From: Ophiura sarsii | Taxonomy: Eukaryota > Echinodermata > Ophiuroidea > Amphilepidida > Ophiuridae | DNA: 64,000 bases | Direction: 5' to 3' | Assembly: GCA_035610835.1 (NCBI GenBank) | Contig: CM069454.1 | Span: 63,761,207 to 63,825,206 of the forward strand | Part shown: in pieces, positions 25,338-39,800 of the stretch | How positions within the stretch are numbered: the first letter of the stretch is position 1 | How the letters are laid out: each line of letters starts with the position of its first letter | The notes under the pieces: model-generated | Told to the model about the DNA's origin: nothing | Databases searched by the model: none | Seen by the model: the letters and a program-made list of their open reading frames with translations, nothing else | Program-made: the position numbers and the translations under genes

Positions 25338-25571
25338 AGTTTTATGGCTATTAGTTTTACCATAATACAAAACAGATTTTTCAAAAACCTTTCCCAACTT
25401 TCAAAGTCTTATCTCAAGTATTACTGAACCAATACTATGCATGTTTGTACCTATTTTAAATCATTTCTCATTGTGATTCCAAATACGGTGACACAATTTA
25501 ATAATTTTGACATTTTTGAAACATTTTTTGAAATGTTGAACTGTCGTGACTGCCGCGTGGAAAAGTGTTAA
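25338..25571. mobile_element. TTAA MITE family (CACGCGGC ends), inverted copy
   Basis: Opposite orientation to the 23766 copy: begins near GGCTATTAGTTTTACCATAA and ends CGCGTGGAAAAGTGTTAA. The left end is degenerate. Confidence 0.7.
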
Positions 25572-25839
25572 AAGTTCATAATTTATGGCACTTACTGGAA
25601 ATTGACAAAATGTCAACCGTCTTCAATGTTGTGAAATGAATGTCTATCACAGGTGCTACTCACAAATTGAGGAATACACTTGCTTAGGCCAAAAAAAAAT
25701 GTTATGTTGTCCTCGACCGCCCGCTCGTCAGATTTAGGGCCGCTCCGATTTGTTTTCAGATTTGTTTTTAAACAGTTTAAATGGCATTGAATAAAAATCA
25801 AGTGTTTAACATATAGATGGTGTGACCGGTGACGTCGTG

Positions 25840-26130
25840 CCCGGCGGTTTGCGTGCGCACCTACAGGGAACGGTGCTTTAATTCACACTTGATTGATCAT
25901 TACTTACCATGCTTACGGTGTAATAGTGCAGTAGTCATGGTATGCATCCCTAAGCACAATGAGAGACCAGGTACTAAATCTGGTTGCCCGGCGGTTTGCG
26001 TGCGCACCACAAGGGCATGTGCTTTTAAAATTGGCGCTCAGTGATGTGTGTTTTGCTTTCATATAGTATGCAGTAGTCATGGACTAGTACCTCTAGCATG
26101 TCTTTAGACCAGGCGCTAATCAATTTGTAA
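25840..26130 (+). repeat. Two-copy tandem repeat, about 147 bp
   Basis: CCCGGCGGTTTGCGTGCGCACC begins at about 25840 and again at about 25987. Further shared blocks include GTGCTTTAA/GTGCTTTTAA, GCAGTAGTCATGG and GACCAGG(T/C)(A/G)CTAA. The second copy is diverged. Confidence 0.6.
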
Positions 26131-27367
26131 ACATTACTGATGTAAACAACGGTCACCTCATCTATATGTGCGACTCTTAGAGTGATTTCAACTTATTGTT
26201 GGCTGAACTTTGAGCTTCCGCTGGTAAAAAAAATACCAAAAAAAAATACAAAAATCTGCCCGCCCGCCCCTCCTCTCTGAAAGCTGTGGAGGACAACATA
26301 ACAATTTTGTTTGGCCTTATGCGTGTCATTGATGCCTTCCTCTACAATCTGGCTGAATGAGATAGAAGAAAAATATTGTGGACTGTATGGTTACCAGAAT
26401 TATATAATGTATTATATAATGTCTTCAGCAAATCTCGATAGAATGCAATGAACTGAAACTCATTAAAAAAATCGATTGTATGGATTCGTCATAATTTTGA
26501 ATAATTTCTCAGTTACCAAGGTAACCAGTAAAACAAGTATGTAAGGTTTCTGGTGAGGTCTCTATCATTAAAATAGTCTGTAGGGGTGTCCATACAATTA
26601 TGTGTGTAATGTATGGTAAGCAAAAATGTAATAAACTGTCATCTTGTAAATGTGTAGATGGAGGAAAAAAAATCGTAATGTTTTCTTTCGAGTTCTAACT
26701 TAATAGTAACCATGGTTACCGATATTCATTGTTCTCAAAACAAGCGAACTACAGTTTCGGTTGATGGTCAATGAATCAGGGGGTTGGGGTTACTCTAGTG
26801 AATATGAGGTTACGGGGATGTGCCGCCAAATAGGGTTCCATTTGCCAGTGAATGACCTTTTCAAAGCCATTTTTGGCAAATGTATGGGTCTAAAATCCTT
26901 CTTTTTGCTGTATTTCGCAGAAATTGTATCAAAATCTGTCAAACATATAGGAATATTATGGGTCGCCAGTAAACATATGGGTCCACTCCCCCGAAAATTG
27001 GGGGTCTGTTTTTCATTTTGCTGACGGCATATCCCTACCAAAAGATATTTGAGTACCCTCCACCCACCACCTCCGGGCACGAATATACACAAAGTTAGGC
27101 AACGTTTCCATCCTATGCAACAAGATTTGTGATCACACAGACAATCCCACGGTTTAACATCTTCAACGAGGTTTTTGAACCAGAAATATAAATCAGGTAT
27201 AGGAGAAGATCGATCAAGTTACGTTGTTTCTGAAATATTAAAAACTGACTTACGACAGTCGAGTAAAATAATACACGAACAAGTACTTGACAATTGCTGA
27301 ATCCCAATGATGTGTTCAGCTCGAACAGGTGTTGCATACCCATGCATAACTTTAGCTGTTTTGCTAT
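26131..27367. other. Spacer, nothing supported
   Basis: Open frames on both strands at about 26761-27092 lack any domain I recognise and overlap each other. They contain repeated ATATGGGTC-type words and are probably repeat-derived. No gene supported. Confidence 0.5.
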
Positions 27368-27602
27368 ATGAAGAGCTTTGTCGCAAAAGGGCTACCAGAC
27401 CACCCCGACATATGTTACTCATTTTGCATTAGTGAATTTGTATTGACATAGTCCATGGAATTAATCAAATTATTGTATGGCTGTGTTCATTAAACTGTTT
27501 CTATGACTTGGATTAGTGCATCCATGCACGCCAATTGAGGCACCAACCAATACTAGCCACATTCCACACAATGAATAGCCATCCATTCAATAATGCAAAA
27601 GG
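27368..27602 (-). mobile_element. MITE, ATGAAGAGCT ends; relative of 62243 element
   Basis: This is the reverse complement of much of 62243-62524, including TTAGTGCATCCATGCACGCC, CAATTGAGGCACCAACCAA and CCATGGAATTAATCAAATTA. The end ATGAAGAGCTTTGTCGCAAA is intact; the other end is decayed (AATGCAAAAGGTC). Confidence 0.75.
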
Positions 27603-29064
27603 TCAGAAGTCACAAACTGGTCCAAAAAAAAGTTTCACTTCTAATAATGTTGAGAAATGCACCAATTCTGATTAAACGGGACAAAACTTAAAGTTTTACA
27701 TACTAAATGACCCACAAACTATATATTGTTGGAAAGCTTAAGATTCAAGGTTTTTTATTTTTGCAAAAAAGAATCAAATTATACAGGGTGTGTACAATTT
27801 TTATAGGGTGGAACATAAACAATTTGATCGTTTTTGCTCCTCACAAAATAGTTTGATAGTTTGTACAATTAGGGTTTAGCTGAAAATAGTCACCAAAATC
27901 AGAACAACCGCAGAAGGTGCTACCAAATTTGCTAAGAATCATTTGCCTAAAATGTACACAGGAAAAGTACAGGGTGTCTAAAATGATGATGAAATAATGC
28001 ATAAAATGAATGTTTGTATATAATATTCTATGAAATTTAGTTAGCATGGACCATTTAATTTAAAGGAAAATGGTTATCAAAATGAACTACATGAATATCG
28101 TTAAAGTTCCTTTTATTTTGAATACAGGGTGGTCCAAAATAGGTCTAAATAGCAAATTTTTCATAAATCTATGAACAATTCTGTGAAGAAACACTTCTGG
28201 CTTTTTTAGTTAAATGTTTTACTACCCAGGGTAGAAAAGGACCGAAGAGTCACACAAATGAAATAGAGAGACTGCGATTTGGCCATTGTTTAATCAATAA
28301 AATGAATAAAACTGTGTATTTATTACATTAAAACACTCCCTGAATTGAACATCATATTCTAGAAGAGAATGTCTAGATAACAATTCAATATTAGTATTCA
28401 TAGTAGCAGGCACATGTTATTAACACATATGAGAAGTTTGAAAACTTTCCTATGTATACTTTTAAAATGGCATCAATTTCAAAAGTTCTAGTTTTCCGCT
28501 ATTTTGTGTACAAACCTATGGGCGCCTCATCCACCGGCTCCTCATCCACCGCTCCCACCCTTGACTCACTCGACGTTTAGATTGATAACTTCACTATTGC
28601 TAAACATGTGGCTTTAATTCTTTTTTTATTCGGTAGCTAGATAAATTGTCTTTAATATGATACCAAAAATGTTATGTTTTTTTGACAACTTCTATTTAAA
28701 ATAGAGACATGTATCACGATTTTAAGGATTTTTTGAAACGATCCCACCTTATTTGATATACCTATTAGTGACCTGTGACCAAAATGAGTCAAAAGGCAGA
28801 AGTGGATGTAGGCCCTTCTGCAAAACACCTCTTTATATATAAAGTGTTCAACAGAAGAAAGTTGTACACTTTGTTTTCGTCATTTAAAGTAACTTTCGAT
28901 TATATTTTTACCAAACAGGCTAGATAGACATTTGGATAAATCTTTTTGGCACATTTTTATACCAAACCAATGTCACACACGGGGTGAACTTCACATATAT
29001 ATAAGTCACTGATCTTTACGTTTTAGCGCAGTCGGCAACAATTCTTGGGTGCCTTTTATCTTTT

Positions 29065-29069
<5 letters not shown>
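27603..29069. other. Spacer with ACAGGGTG words, no gene
   Basis: TACAGGGTGTGTACAA (27783), TACAGGGTGTCTAAAATG (27969) and ACAGGGTGGTCCAAAATAG (28124) all resemble left ends of mariner-type elements in the same orientation, without matching right ends nearby. They may be nested, decayed insertions. The rest is AT-rich without a recognised feature. Confidence 0.45.

Positions 29070-29098
<29 letters not shown>
29070..29098 (+). repeat. Poly-C run (29 C) upstream of copy 2
   Basis: Twenty-nine consecutive C, about 30 bp outside the duplicated 5' flank of copy 2, so it is close to the duplication boundary. Confidence 0.9.
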
Positions 29099-29101
<3 letters not shown>

Positions 29102-29128
29102 GAGGACGCAGGTTAACCAAAAGGTCCC

Positions 29129-29449
29129 AAAGGGAGACCATACAAATAACAGCATATTATAGACAGTGAAACCTTTCAAGGAACTGAAAAGAATATTCTA
29201 TATTTATGCTGCTAATTAACCCCATACCAAGCATGCCAAAGACAATGGGAGAGGTCATTAATGTGCTTAGTACTTCTGTAATCAAACTCACCGATACTAT
29301 TTCATGAATACCTCTAACGTCAGCTTGCTGCTAGGCCATTTCTATAGTTTGATCCGTAAAGCTTGCTGCTACCACATTGTGTTAGTTTGACTCGTACAAT
29401 TGCTTGATCTAATACAATTCACACTAAACTGGCACTCAAATTTGGGAAA
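29129..29449 (+). promoter_or_regulatory. Conserved 5' flank and leader of copy 2
   Basis: Matches 6041-6228 (distal block) and 7976-8028 (leader) of copy 1. Between these, copy 2 has only two or three diverged minisatellite-like units (CAGCTTGCTGCTAGGCCATT, AAGCTTGCTGCTACCACATT). It is the compact, probably ancestral form of the 5' flank. Promoter function is inferred. Confidence 0.5.
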
Positions 29450-30856
29450 ATGCCACTTTATCGCGAAAAACATGCTAATGGGCTGGTTCGCGTTGATAAC
29501 TCACTTTCATCATTTGGTTCTCTTTCACAAGTAGATGAGGCAACACGAGTGCTTCTTTTACATCCAAATGAAATCGGCAAATGTACCGAGAATCCACTTA
29601 CTCAAAAAGGAAAACGCATACAGCTTATGAAGATGTTGGTACTGATCCTATTGCCTGTATTATCTCTGGCTGTGTTGGCCGTACTCGATCTCAACACTAT
29701 TGCGTGGAACAACAACGTCAATGTTGAAGTTCGCAATGCCATTCGTTTCAGTCGTGACATCGGAGTATTATTAAGCAGATTACAACAAGAAAGGGATATG
29801 ACAGCACTTTACGTGAGTGTCATCGGGGACGCCAACAACGCGTATTTAACTGAGACGTATCCTCTGACAGACGCAGCCTTGGATGAACTTCAAAACTGGC
29901 CAGTGGAAACCAGTGTGTTGAAAGAGTTGCCATTCTTTCGTGAGAAATCACATTTTAAGATGCATCTTGCGGAACATCGTCGCAGTCTTAGACTTGAAGA
30001 AACAGACTCAGATGTTTATCGTGAAATCGACTTCTATACAAGCGCATTACAGATCTTCATAGACTGGCTTTATGAAAGCGTTGGAAACTCTAAAGGCCAT
30101 TCTATCTGGCAAACTTTAGTATCTTACCAACTCCTAATTGTAAGTAATGTCGACACAGGTATTGAACGCACCCTTGGTTCCGTGTTCTTCGCAAGGGGAA
30201 GATTTGACCGACACGAAGATTACGTCTGGTACCTTGAAGAGTACAACGTGGGGACGTGGAACTTTGAAGCATCTCAGAAATATTCCACTCTTGCCATAGA
30301 TTTATACGATGAAGCTGTAACCAACCTATCTCAAGATTTCATTGAAACCATTGAATCAATGAGAGAGCTCATTCAAGAGTACGGCGCGGTCACAAATGTT
30401 GCGTATGAAATGAGAGAACCAAGTGTTGAAGATGCAACGCGTTGGTTTGATAGCATGACAGTTTACATCAACATCTTGGAAAGCGTACAGAAGAACATGG
30501 CAGAAGAAATTCTTATTCGACTTGAGAGTGATTTGGAATACGATAAGAAATCCATCGCTATTAGCATTGCTCTAGTAATTGTGGTAATCATCATGTGTCC
30601 ACTGATATTACGCGCCTTCTGGGCACTCACCAACGATATCCAGAACTACGCTCTATCACTCGCTACTCAGACTAAAGCGCTCAATAAAGAAAAGAAAAGA
30701 GCAAATTGGCTCTTAAATTCCATGATGCCGATGGTTGTAGCGGAACAATTGATGACCAATAAGAATGTCAGGGCAGAATATTTTGAATGCGCTACCATCT
30801 TCTTTGCTGATATTACCGGGTTTAGTAAACTATGCTCGCAAAGTACACCAATGCAG
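29450..30856 (+). CDS. Copy 2 exon 1
   Basis: 469 codons as in copy 1, 18 amino-acid differences by eye (about 96% identity). Donor CAG|gtaggt, followed in frame by TAA two codons later, so intron retention would again truncate the protein before the cyclase core. Confidence 0.95.
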
Positions 30857-33800
30857 GTAGGTTAACGAAGTCATATTACATAGATAAATTAACTGTTAGT
30901 TTATTGTAGTTGTCAAATCAGGAAACGTCAATAACTCGAACCCATTATTTCCAGTTCTCTAAACTGTTTCAGTTGGACTGGTTTTGTACATGTATATTAT
31001 CAATACGCTGATTTTCAGAGAGTTTCCACCACCGAATGAACCCTCATGTGGTTAAGGGGGCTGTACACCTTCAGCACAGCCTCCGTAAAACTGACGTAAC
31101 TTCTTTATTGTTTATTTAATCTATATAAAAGTATACATTTTTTCAGAAAAGGGTTCAATGAATCTAACCATGATAATGATAATTCCCAATTTCTTTCGTC
31201 TCAAGTAGATCAGAAGTATTTCAAACTGCCTTTCCAAAACTTAAATTCTCAGCAACTGGTTGACCGTGCATACATTAAAACTCAATCACAGAAAAACTGA
31301 ACAACCTGCCACCCGTTGGACTCAAAGTTGGTACACAGGAAAGCTGTACACAGGAAAGCTTCACACAGGAAAGCTGTTCACAGTAAAGCTGTAGACAGGA
31401 AAGCTATACACAGGAAAGCTGTACACAGGAAAGCTGTAGACAGGAAAGCTTCACACAGGAAAGCTGTAGACAGGAAAGCTGTAGACAGGAAAGCTTCACA
31501 CAGGAAAGCTGTTCACAGTAAAGCTGTACACAGGAAAGCTATACACAGGGAAGTTGTACGCCGAAAAACTGTACACAGGAAAGCTGTACACGGGAAAGCT
31601 GTACACAGGATAACCGTACACAGAAAAGTTGTACACTGGAAAGCTGTACACTGGTAAGCTGTATAAAGGATAACTGTATACAGGAAAGCTGTACACATGA
31701 AAGCTGCACACTGAAAGCTGTACATGGGAAAGCTGCACACGGGAAAGCTGTACACAGGAAAGCTGTACACAGGAAAGCTGTACTCAAGAAATATATACAC
31801 AGGAAAGCTGTACACAGGAAATATGTATATAGGACAGCTGTACACAGGAAATCTCTACGCAAGTAAGCTGTGCGCAGGAAAGCTTTACGCAGGAAAGCTG
31901 TGCACAGGAAAGCTGTACACTGGAAAGCTGTACACAGGAAAGCTGTATAAAGGATAACTGTATACAGGAAAGTTGTACACATGAAAGCTGCACACAGGAA
32001 AGCTGTACATGGGAAAGCTGCACACGGGAAAGCTGTACACAGGAAAGCTGTACACAGGAAAGCTGTACTCAAGAAATATATACACAGGAAAGCTGTACAC
32101 AGGAAATATGTATATAGGACAGCTGTACACAGGAAATCTCTACGCAAGTAAGCTGTGCGCAGGAAAGCTTTACGCAGGAAAGCTGTGCACAGGAAAGTTG
32201 TACACTGGAAAGCTGTACACAGGAAAGCTGTATAAAGGATAACTGTATACAGGAAAGTTGTACACATGAAAGCTGCACACAGGAAAGCTGTACATGGGAA
32301 AGCTGCACACGGGAAAGCTGTACACAGGAAAGCTGTACTCAAGAAATATATACACAGGAAAGCTGTACACAGGAAATATGTATATAGGACAGCTGTACAC
32401 AGGAAATCTCTACGCAAGTAAGCTGTGCGCAGGAAAGCTTTACGCAGGAAAGCTGTGCACAGGAAAGCTGTGCACAGGAAAGCTGTACACTGGAAAGCTG
32501 CACAGAGTAAAGCTTTACGCAGGAAAGCTCTACGCAGGAAAGCTGTACACAGGAAAGCTGTACACAGGAAAGCTTCAGACAGGAAAAATTGCACACAGGA
32601 AGACTGTACACAGGAACAGGAAAGCTGTAGACAGGAAAGCTAGTATACAGGAGAGCTGTACACAAGAAAGCTCTACGCAGAAAGCTGTACACTGGAAAAA
32701 GTTACGTCCAGCAATCAATACGGCTACTCTTCGGAAGGTGATTTTTTAATACCTCTGTATTCTAAAACATCATAATCTTTTATTCTTTATAAATTCGCCA
32801 ATGTATAACTTTATATTATCCTTTTTTGACAGATTGTTGAAATGCTGAATGGTCTCTACTTAGTCTTTGATTCCAGGATAGAGCACTACAACGTGTACAA
32901 AGTGGAAACAATCAACGAAACCTACATGCTGGCATCAGGTAATAAAAGTGTTATATTCTTGTGTAAGACATTTATAGGTTAGTAAGTTAGACTAGTATCA
33001 AGACCCAATTACGGAATAAAGCTGTATAATTCTATAATCCATCGATAGAGGATTTCGTGCTAGGTTATTTCAGTGCTTTCGTACACTAAGGATAAACCGT
33101 AACAGTAGCTTTCAAATGAGTCCCCAAATGTCCCCCTGCATAAGCATAACTATAACATGAAAACGAGAAAGGACAAATGTCCAAAAGAATGAACTTTATT
33201 CTGATTTAAAACTCTATAAATGCTCATTTCGAAGGTTTATTTATTGTTTGCAATGCTGGAATAGGAAAGAAAGAAATTGTTATAGTTCGCTATCAACTGA
33301 AGTTCAAGCGAGAGTATAATTATTGTTTTTGGGGGTTTTTTTTTGGGGGGGGGGTAACTATCATTTTCAAATAACTCGAAAAATAATCGACTTATTCCAA
33401 CGAGAATTGGCAAACGGGTTTCTTTTCTTGACAAGCGTCTTGGAATTTGAGTTACCATGGAAACAGCTTATCTCCATAGTCAAAAAGTTATCTTCCCAAT
33501 TGAAAAAAAAAACCATTAGGAAAATTATCCCGATGCGATATCTCAAAAACATCGATATAAAATAACATTTCAACGGTTTCCACTAAAACTGATTGATTGA
33601 TTTAAAGGGGCATTGAGAGATACGTATGGGAGTGCGCCCTCAATTATCCTGGAAATCAGGGTTTTTTTGCATCAAAGTAATACTTAGGCATATACTAACT
33701 ACCATCTGAAACAGTTTACCAACATTCACCGTTCATCATATAAAATGTCATGATTTTCTTAGTTTCGATATGATCATATCGAAACTCAGGCGCTGAATTC

Positions 33801-36800
33801 GGAAGTTATGCATCGTTTTACTCACAGACTTTCACGGCAAATCTCAACCCGAAAGTGCCATTATTTGCTTATTTTGGCATGAAGGCGATGTCGGAATTAT
33901 ATGACATTTTGGATTTGGGCTATGTTGATGATTATCTTTACGTTATTTGCTCATTTAGTATATTGATTATCTCTCAATGCCCCTTTAATAGGACTACCAA
34001 AGCGATGCGGTAACCAGCATGTTGGAGAGATTGCTACTGTAGCGCTGGATCTGGTGTATCATGCGAATTGTTTGGAAGTACCACATCAAAAACATAAGAA
34101 GATAGAGATACGGGTTGGAATTAATACTGGTAAGTAACGCTACATGTAACTGTTCTGTATTTCGGGAAAACTTCCGCCCATATATGGGTCTTAACATTTT
34201 GGATGCACTGAAGGCGCGAATAAATCTAATAACGCACGGTATATGAACAACTACACATTCAAACGTTATACGTTAAAACAAAATAAAAACCGGTCAGAAT
34301 AAAAAAAGGGAAGGATATTATGATCTTAAACCCTTAAACGAGAGACATCCGTTTTCTTCTAGGTTCAGTTGTAGCTGGTGTGGTCGGATTGAAGATGCCT
34401 CGATACTGTCTGTTTGGAGACACTGTGAATACAGCCTCACGTATGCAATCTACAGCTCTACGTAAGTTATTACAATACGTTTAGTTGGGGCTGTAAGGGC
34501 ACTATGGTGGCTTAAGGGCTGTGTCAACCCGGCACTTGTTTCACAAATTGAATTTCTTATTTCTCTATTATTTTATACTTTTATATGTATTTTATCATTA
34601 CCATCATAAGTTACTAATCGGAAGCGATTATTTCCCGTTCTTTTGGGTGATTTTAAATTGTTGTTTTGGTAAGTTTGAGCCAGTAAAAGGCGCATGGTTA
34701 TTAGGCGGAAATTTAAGCGGAGTTCCGCGCTTTTCAAATGCTGCGACAGCTGTTCGATCATTGCGTCGCGCACTGAAACTTCCCGTGCGTAATACTAGAC
34801 GCGCCGCTTAATATCCGCGACGTAGACGCGAAAAACAAAAGAGCGCAAAACAATGTCTAAAAATGTAAACAAAGGCCAATCTTACGATCATTTAAATTTC
34901 AGTTTTCTTCCAATTTCTTCACATTGTGACAATATAAATTGTATCTGATAGTTTATTTTGATTGATCATGATAGTATACTCGCTTTTTAGGTCACACGCC
35001 CGTGTAATCCGTGAACATTTAGCTTTAAATGGTGGAAAAATGTCAATATTTTTACTAAATCGATGTTTTCTAGAAGTTCAAATTTGAAGGAATTTTACGA
35101 ATTTTCAGACAACATAACTAAAAAAATATCAAACTATCAGGTAAGCTTTTACTACCATTGTGTAGAGGACTTTTAGCGCTAGGAGGCAATTTTTTATTTG
35201 CTCGATTATGGATTTTAAACTCGAGATATGCATCCATTTCTAGCGAAATGTATGCCCATTTCTAGCGAAATGTATGCAAAAAAACACGACTTTTACACTT
35301 TTCCGATGTTTTTAGCAATATTTCAAAAACTAAGCCTTATTTTGGAAAAAGATATATTTGCTTCCTAGACAAAATTGTCTTGTTTACAAAAATGCATATA
35401 AGAACAAATTACCATTTTTTGTTTTATAGTTAAGCTGTCTGAAAAATTTGGGGTAAAAATAAAAATCGCTTTTTGGTTCATTTCTCAAAATTTAGTTTAT
35501 TTGGTATCACATTGATATCACCATCGGATTCCTTATCAAAATTCCTTTCTATAAATGTATACTTTTATGAACTTTTATTCAATATTCTCAAACTTTTTGA
35601 ATTTTTGCCAAAATGGCCCAAACTGGTTAAAGGTCTTAGATTTTCCTAATTTATTTGATTTTCCGCAACATTAGTGACTCAGTGACTGGGAATTTGTCAG
35701 CGAAAATGGGCTAGGTTATTTGAAATACTGATATTTGTATACTTTTTATTCAATTGCTTCCCCTTACTCTTTCCTTTTATACTACATGTACATATTTCAA
35801 ATTACACAGGGATTATACTTATTGTCTTAGGTATCATAATTATAAATAAATTTTACCTCCTTCTGGGGTCATGTTATACAATCTTCTTACCACGTGTCTC
35901 ATACAAACAATTCAAATTCCCCACCAAATAACTGATTAAGCAGTGTCCCAAGTGTACTTACTTTAAGCTAATGCTATGACGTCATAGTTCATACTTAGAA
36001 ATCCAAAATTGTATGAGAAACAAAGGTTCATACTTTGTTTTGATCACACTATCTGTCAATGGAATCATTCATGCATCCCATACCATGATCACTTTCATTA
36101 TTTATTGAACGACCCTCGTATATGCCTAGCATTGGTTCAGTAATTCTTGGGATAGACTTTGAAAGTTGGGAAAGGATTCTGAAAAGTCTATTTTGTATAA
36201 ATATGGTTAAACTAATAGCCGCGTGGAAAGTGTTAACTGTACACTCTCAGAACAAAGGTTAAAATCTTTAACCATGTTGGTTAAAATTTTAACCAACGGG
36301 AGGTTACCAGGTGAACCACACAATTGGTTGGTTAAAACTGTAACCAACAGCTGTTGGTTAAACTTTAACCTGTGGTTGGTTACAAATTTTAATCATTTTT
36401 TGGTTAAAATGTTTTGACCAACAGTGGTTGGTTAAACTTTAACCTGTGGTTGGTTACAATTTTTAATCATTTGTTGGTTAATATGTTTTAACCAACAGTA
36501 GTTGGTTAAAAAATGTTGGTTAAACTTCTCTTTTTTTTGGTGCTAAACTTTGACCCATACAACATTACAATATTGATGTTTCATTGGCCCGATATTGGCT
36601 TTCAATATTGGCGCCAACACGTGGCCAGGACCAACAAGGGACAGGACAAGGCACAAGATCCTAGCCACGAGGCCGGGAAGCTATAACTTGAAACAGCGGT
36701 CGCAATTTTTAGACCACGTCAGAATTTGTATATGAAATCAATCGTGTTATTTTCCCCAAAATATTTTCCTCGCCAATGAAATTCTTTGGCGGGAATCTTG

Positions 36801-39800
36801 TTATGACCATATTGTTGGTTAAAATTATGATGCCTTAACCAACGTTGAATAAACTAAAAATTACTTATATTTTTACTCTTTAACCAACGCAGTATTAAAA
36901 GTAATTTTTAACCAACGCTTCATTTTTAACCAATGTTGTATACTTTTTAACCAACATTCTTTTAACCCATGGGTTTTTAATACCTGTTCTGAGAGTGTAC
37001 AGCTAAAACATGGATATTGCCTCAGTTTGTACAGGGTGTCTCAAAAAAATTACAACGCACCTTTAGAGGATTGTAACTTTCTGAATAAGTGTCAGAATAG
37101 AATAGAACAACTTAAACTACAAAATAAAGGCAAAATAGTTTGATATACTTTAAAGAAAACCGGATGTGATTCAGTTCAGTAATTCTAGAGAAATGAGCAA
37201 TTACGTAACATTGGTCTGGAAACACTTCCATCCAAGTTTGCTCATATTGAGTGATTCAGACAGCTTATACATAAAATCAATACTTTTCTACGAAATGACA
37301 TGGATTAACGTGTTTTTATGGTTCTAGATTTTATTTTACTCCAATTAATATGCCAGATGAAACCAAAGTTTAACACAAAATATAAAATAAAAGTTGTCTA
37401 GATTGTTTTCATCACATTTTATACTTAAGAACAGTAAAATTTAAAATTTGTACGATAAGTTCAATTTTTTTTATAAGAATTGGAAACAAAATTATAGTAA
37501 TTTTAGTAAATATGCATATTGTCGTTATTAAACCAAGTTCAAGAACTAATAATATCGCGCATACAACTTATCAAGCTTCTAGTCTTCACATTTTCAACTT
37601 GAAGGCTGAAATCATGTATATTACAAAATTATCGCCTATTTTGCGCATGGTGGTCAAATTATTAGTATCGCAATTGAAAACAAAGTAAATGTTTTGTTTA
37701 CATTAAAAGAGTATGGTCATATCTCTCTCCTTACAATGAGTTGTATTGTTTTTGGTTTCCTGGGTGTTATGAGTATTATTATCGATTATTCAGTATTCTA
37801 GATCACAAATTGAACTTGTTTTTATCATAGTATTAAACAATGCTGGCTAATTGAACATTAATGAGTAAGTAACCAGCCGCGCAAGTGAAAATTTGTCAAA
37901 ATATGCAAACTTGGATTGAAGTGTTCCGTGACTACTCATATGTAATCACAGATATCTCCGTAATTACTTAACAAAATTAAACGCTGTTTCTTCCAATTGT
38001 AGAAAACTAATTTGGCCTCATTTTACTGTTTGAATTGTAAAATTCAGATCCTTAATTAGGAAGTTATTGTCGCCTAATGGTGCGTTGTAATTTGTTTTGA
38101 GACACCCTGTATATAACAAGAACCACGGTTCATAAAATATATGTCATTACGATATGATTTCAACAAAATAATAGAAATTATTACGATAACCCTATTTTAA
38201 GTTCAATTTGATCGATTTCAGAATAATATACACGTTAAATGTCAGTAGATGAAAACGTTCAGTGTACTAGCTGGTCCACAGTCATGGAACAATCTCCTTC
38301 GTACTATATGAGAAATTGACAATATCTCTCAGTTTCGTATATAGATTAAAAAGCGCCTTACCAATATTAATTGTTGTTATGCTATGCTATGTTATGTTAT
38401 GCTATGCTATGCTATGCTATGCTATGTTATGTTATGTTATGTTATGTTATGTTATGTTATGTTATGTTATGTTATGTTATGTTATGTTATGTTATGTTAT
38501 GTTATGTTATGTTATGTTATGTTATGTTATGTTATGTTATGTTATGTTATGTTATGTTATGTTATGTTATGTTATGTTATGTTATGTTATGTTATGTTAT
38601 GTTATGTTATGTTATGTTATGTTATGTTACGCGTTAAATGTCAATAGAAGGAAATGATTGAATAATGATACTCCTACAATGCTTTATTATCATATTAGAT
38701 TTAAAACTGTGTTGCTTCATTTACAGCTGGACGCGTTCAGGTAAGCGATTCGTCATATTTGGCTCTCATGGATCTTGGTGGCTACACGCTTGTTAAGAGA
38801 GGATCTGTAGACATCAAAGTAAGTATTTGAAACCAAGAAGATAATAGTTAAGCCAAACAAAGAATATTGTAAGCCCGCCCCCATTGGTATGTGAAATGAG
38901 CTACGGCGCGTAGGTCTACATACACGCTGAGGCCTAAATATTATTATTATTATTATTTTTTTTTTTGATTTAATTTTTTTTTTGATTTAATTTTTTTTTT
39001 GATTTAATTTTTTTTTTGATTTAATTTTTTTTTTGATTTTTTTTTTTTTTTAATTTACAAAATATTTAAAAAGGTCTCTGTAAGCTTGGATTAGCAAAAA
39101 TAAATCCCATACCTCAGCCTTTTTACTAAAAAAAAATTGTACAAAAAATTGCACAGCACTTACCTTTTGCGCCAAATGTTTCTGAGACAGACCTTCTTTG
39201 TTTGGCCTTAGTTGTACACAGTTCCTTTCAATTCTGACAATTTCCATTCGGCCTCATCCATTTTGACGGCAAATCTCATTTCAACTTTCATTCCATATCC
39301 ATTTTGGAAGATAGAAGGATTAACCGGTCTGAAACTTCCACATATGCATTTCTTGACCCCAATTTTGAACAGTCCGACGTCTGCCAAATTCACCTGACAA
39401 GACCTTAGGGAGAGTTCATAAATACTTGGGGGGCGGGGGTGCTAGAAAATGTTATTTTTGGTACATCAACACTTTTTGACCCCCACTCTCGCTATTCCTA
39501 CCATTATGTCGACCCCACCCCCTTTTCTTAATACTGGAGCCGAAACTTTTTTGACCACATGGTCACTATTTTGCATGTGATTTTTAGATCATATTCTCAA
39601 TTTTATCAGAAATATATACAGGCACATAATATTAAATTGTACACATGGGCACAGTTTGGAGGCCAGAGGGCGGATATTGATTCAACCATTTCCAGGGATT
39701 TTGAGGCCCTTCAAGGGCGTATCAAGGACTGTTTTGATTGTATACCCTTGTGAGGGGAGTGAGCGAAGCGAGCGGAGTGAATTATAGCGGATAGGGTCCG

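Noticed and set aside
26761..27092. Overlapping 87- and 100-codon frames on opposite strands
   Set aside because: No recognisable domain, no paralogue, no splice context; likely repeat-derived.
31316..32749. Several long open frames (up to 351 codons) on both strands
   Set aside because: All are made of the 15-bp minisatellite; the unit is divisible by three and stop-free, so frames stay open without selection.
38316..38657. Three overlapping MLCYV repeat frames
   Set aside because: Translation of the TTATG array; all three frames open because the 5-bp unit has no stop in this strand.
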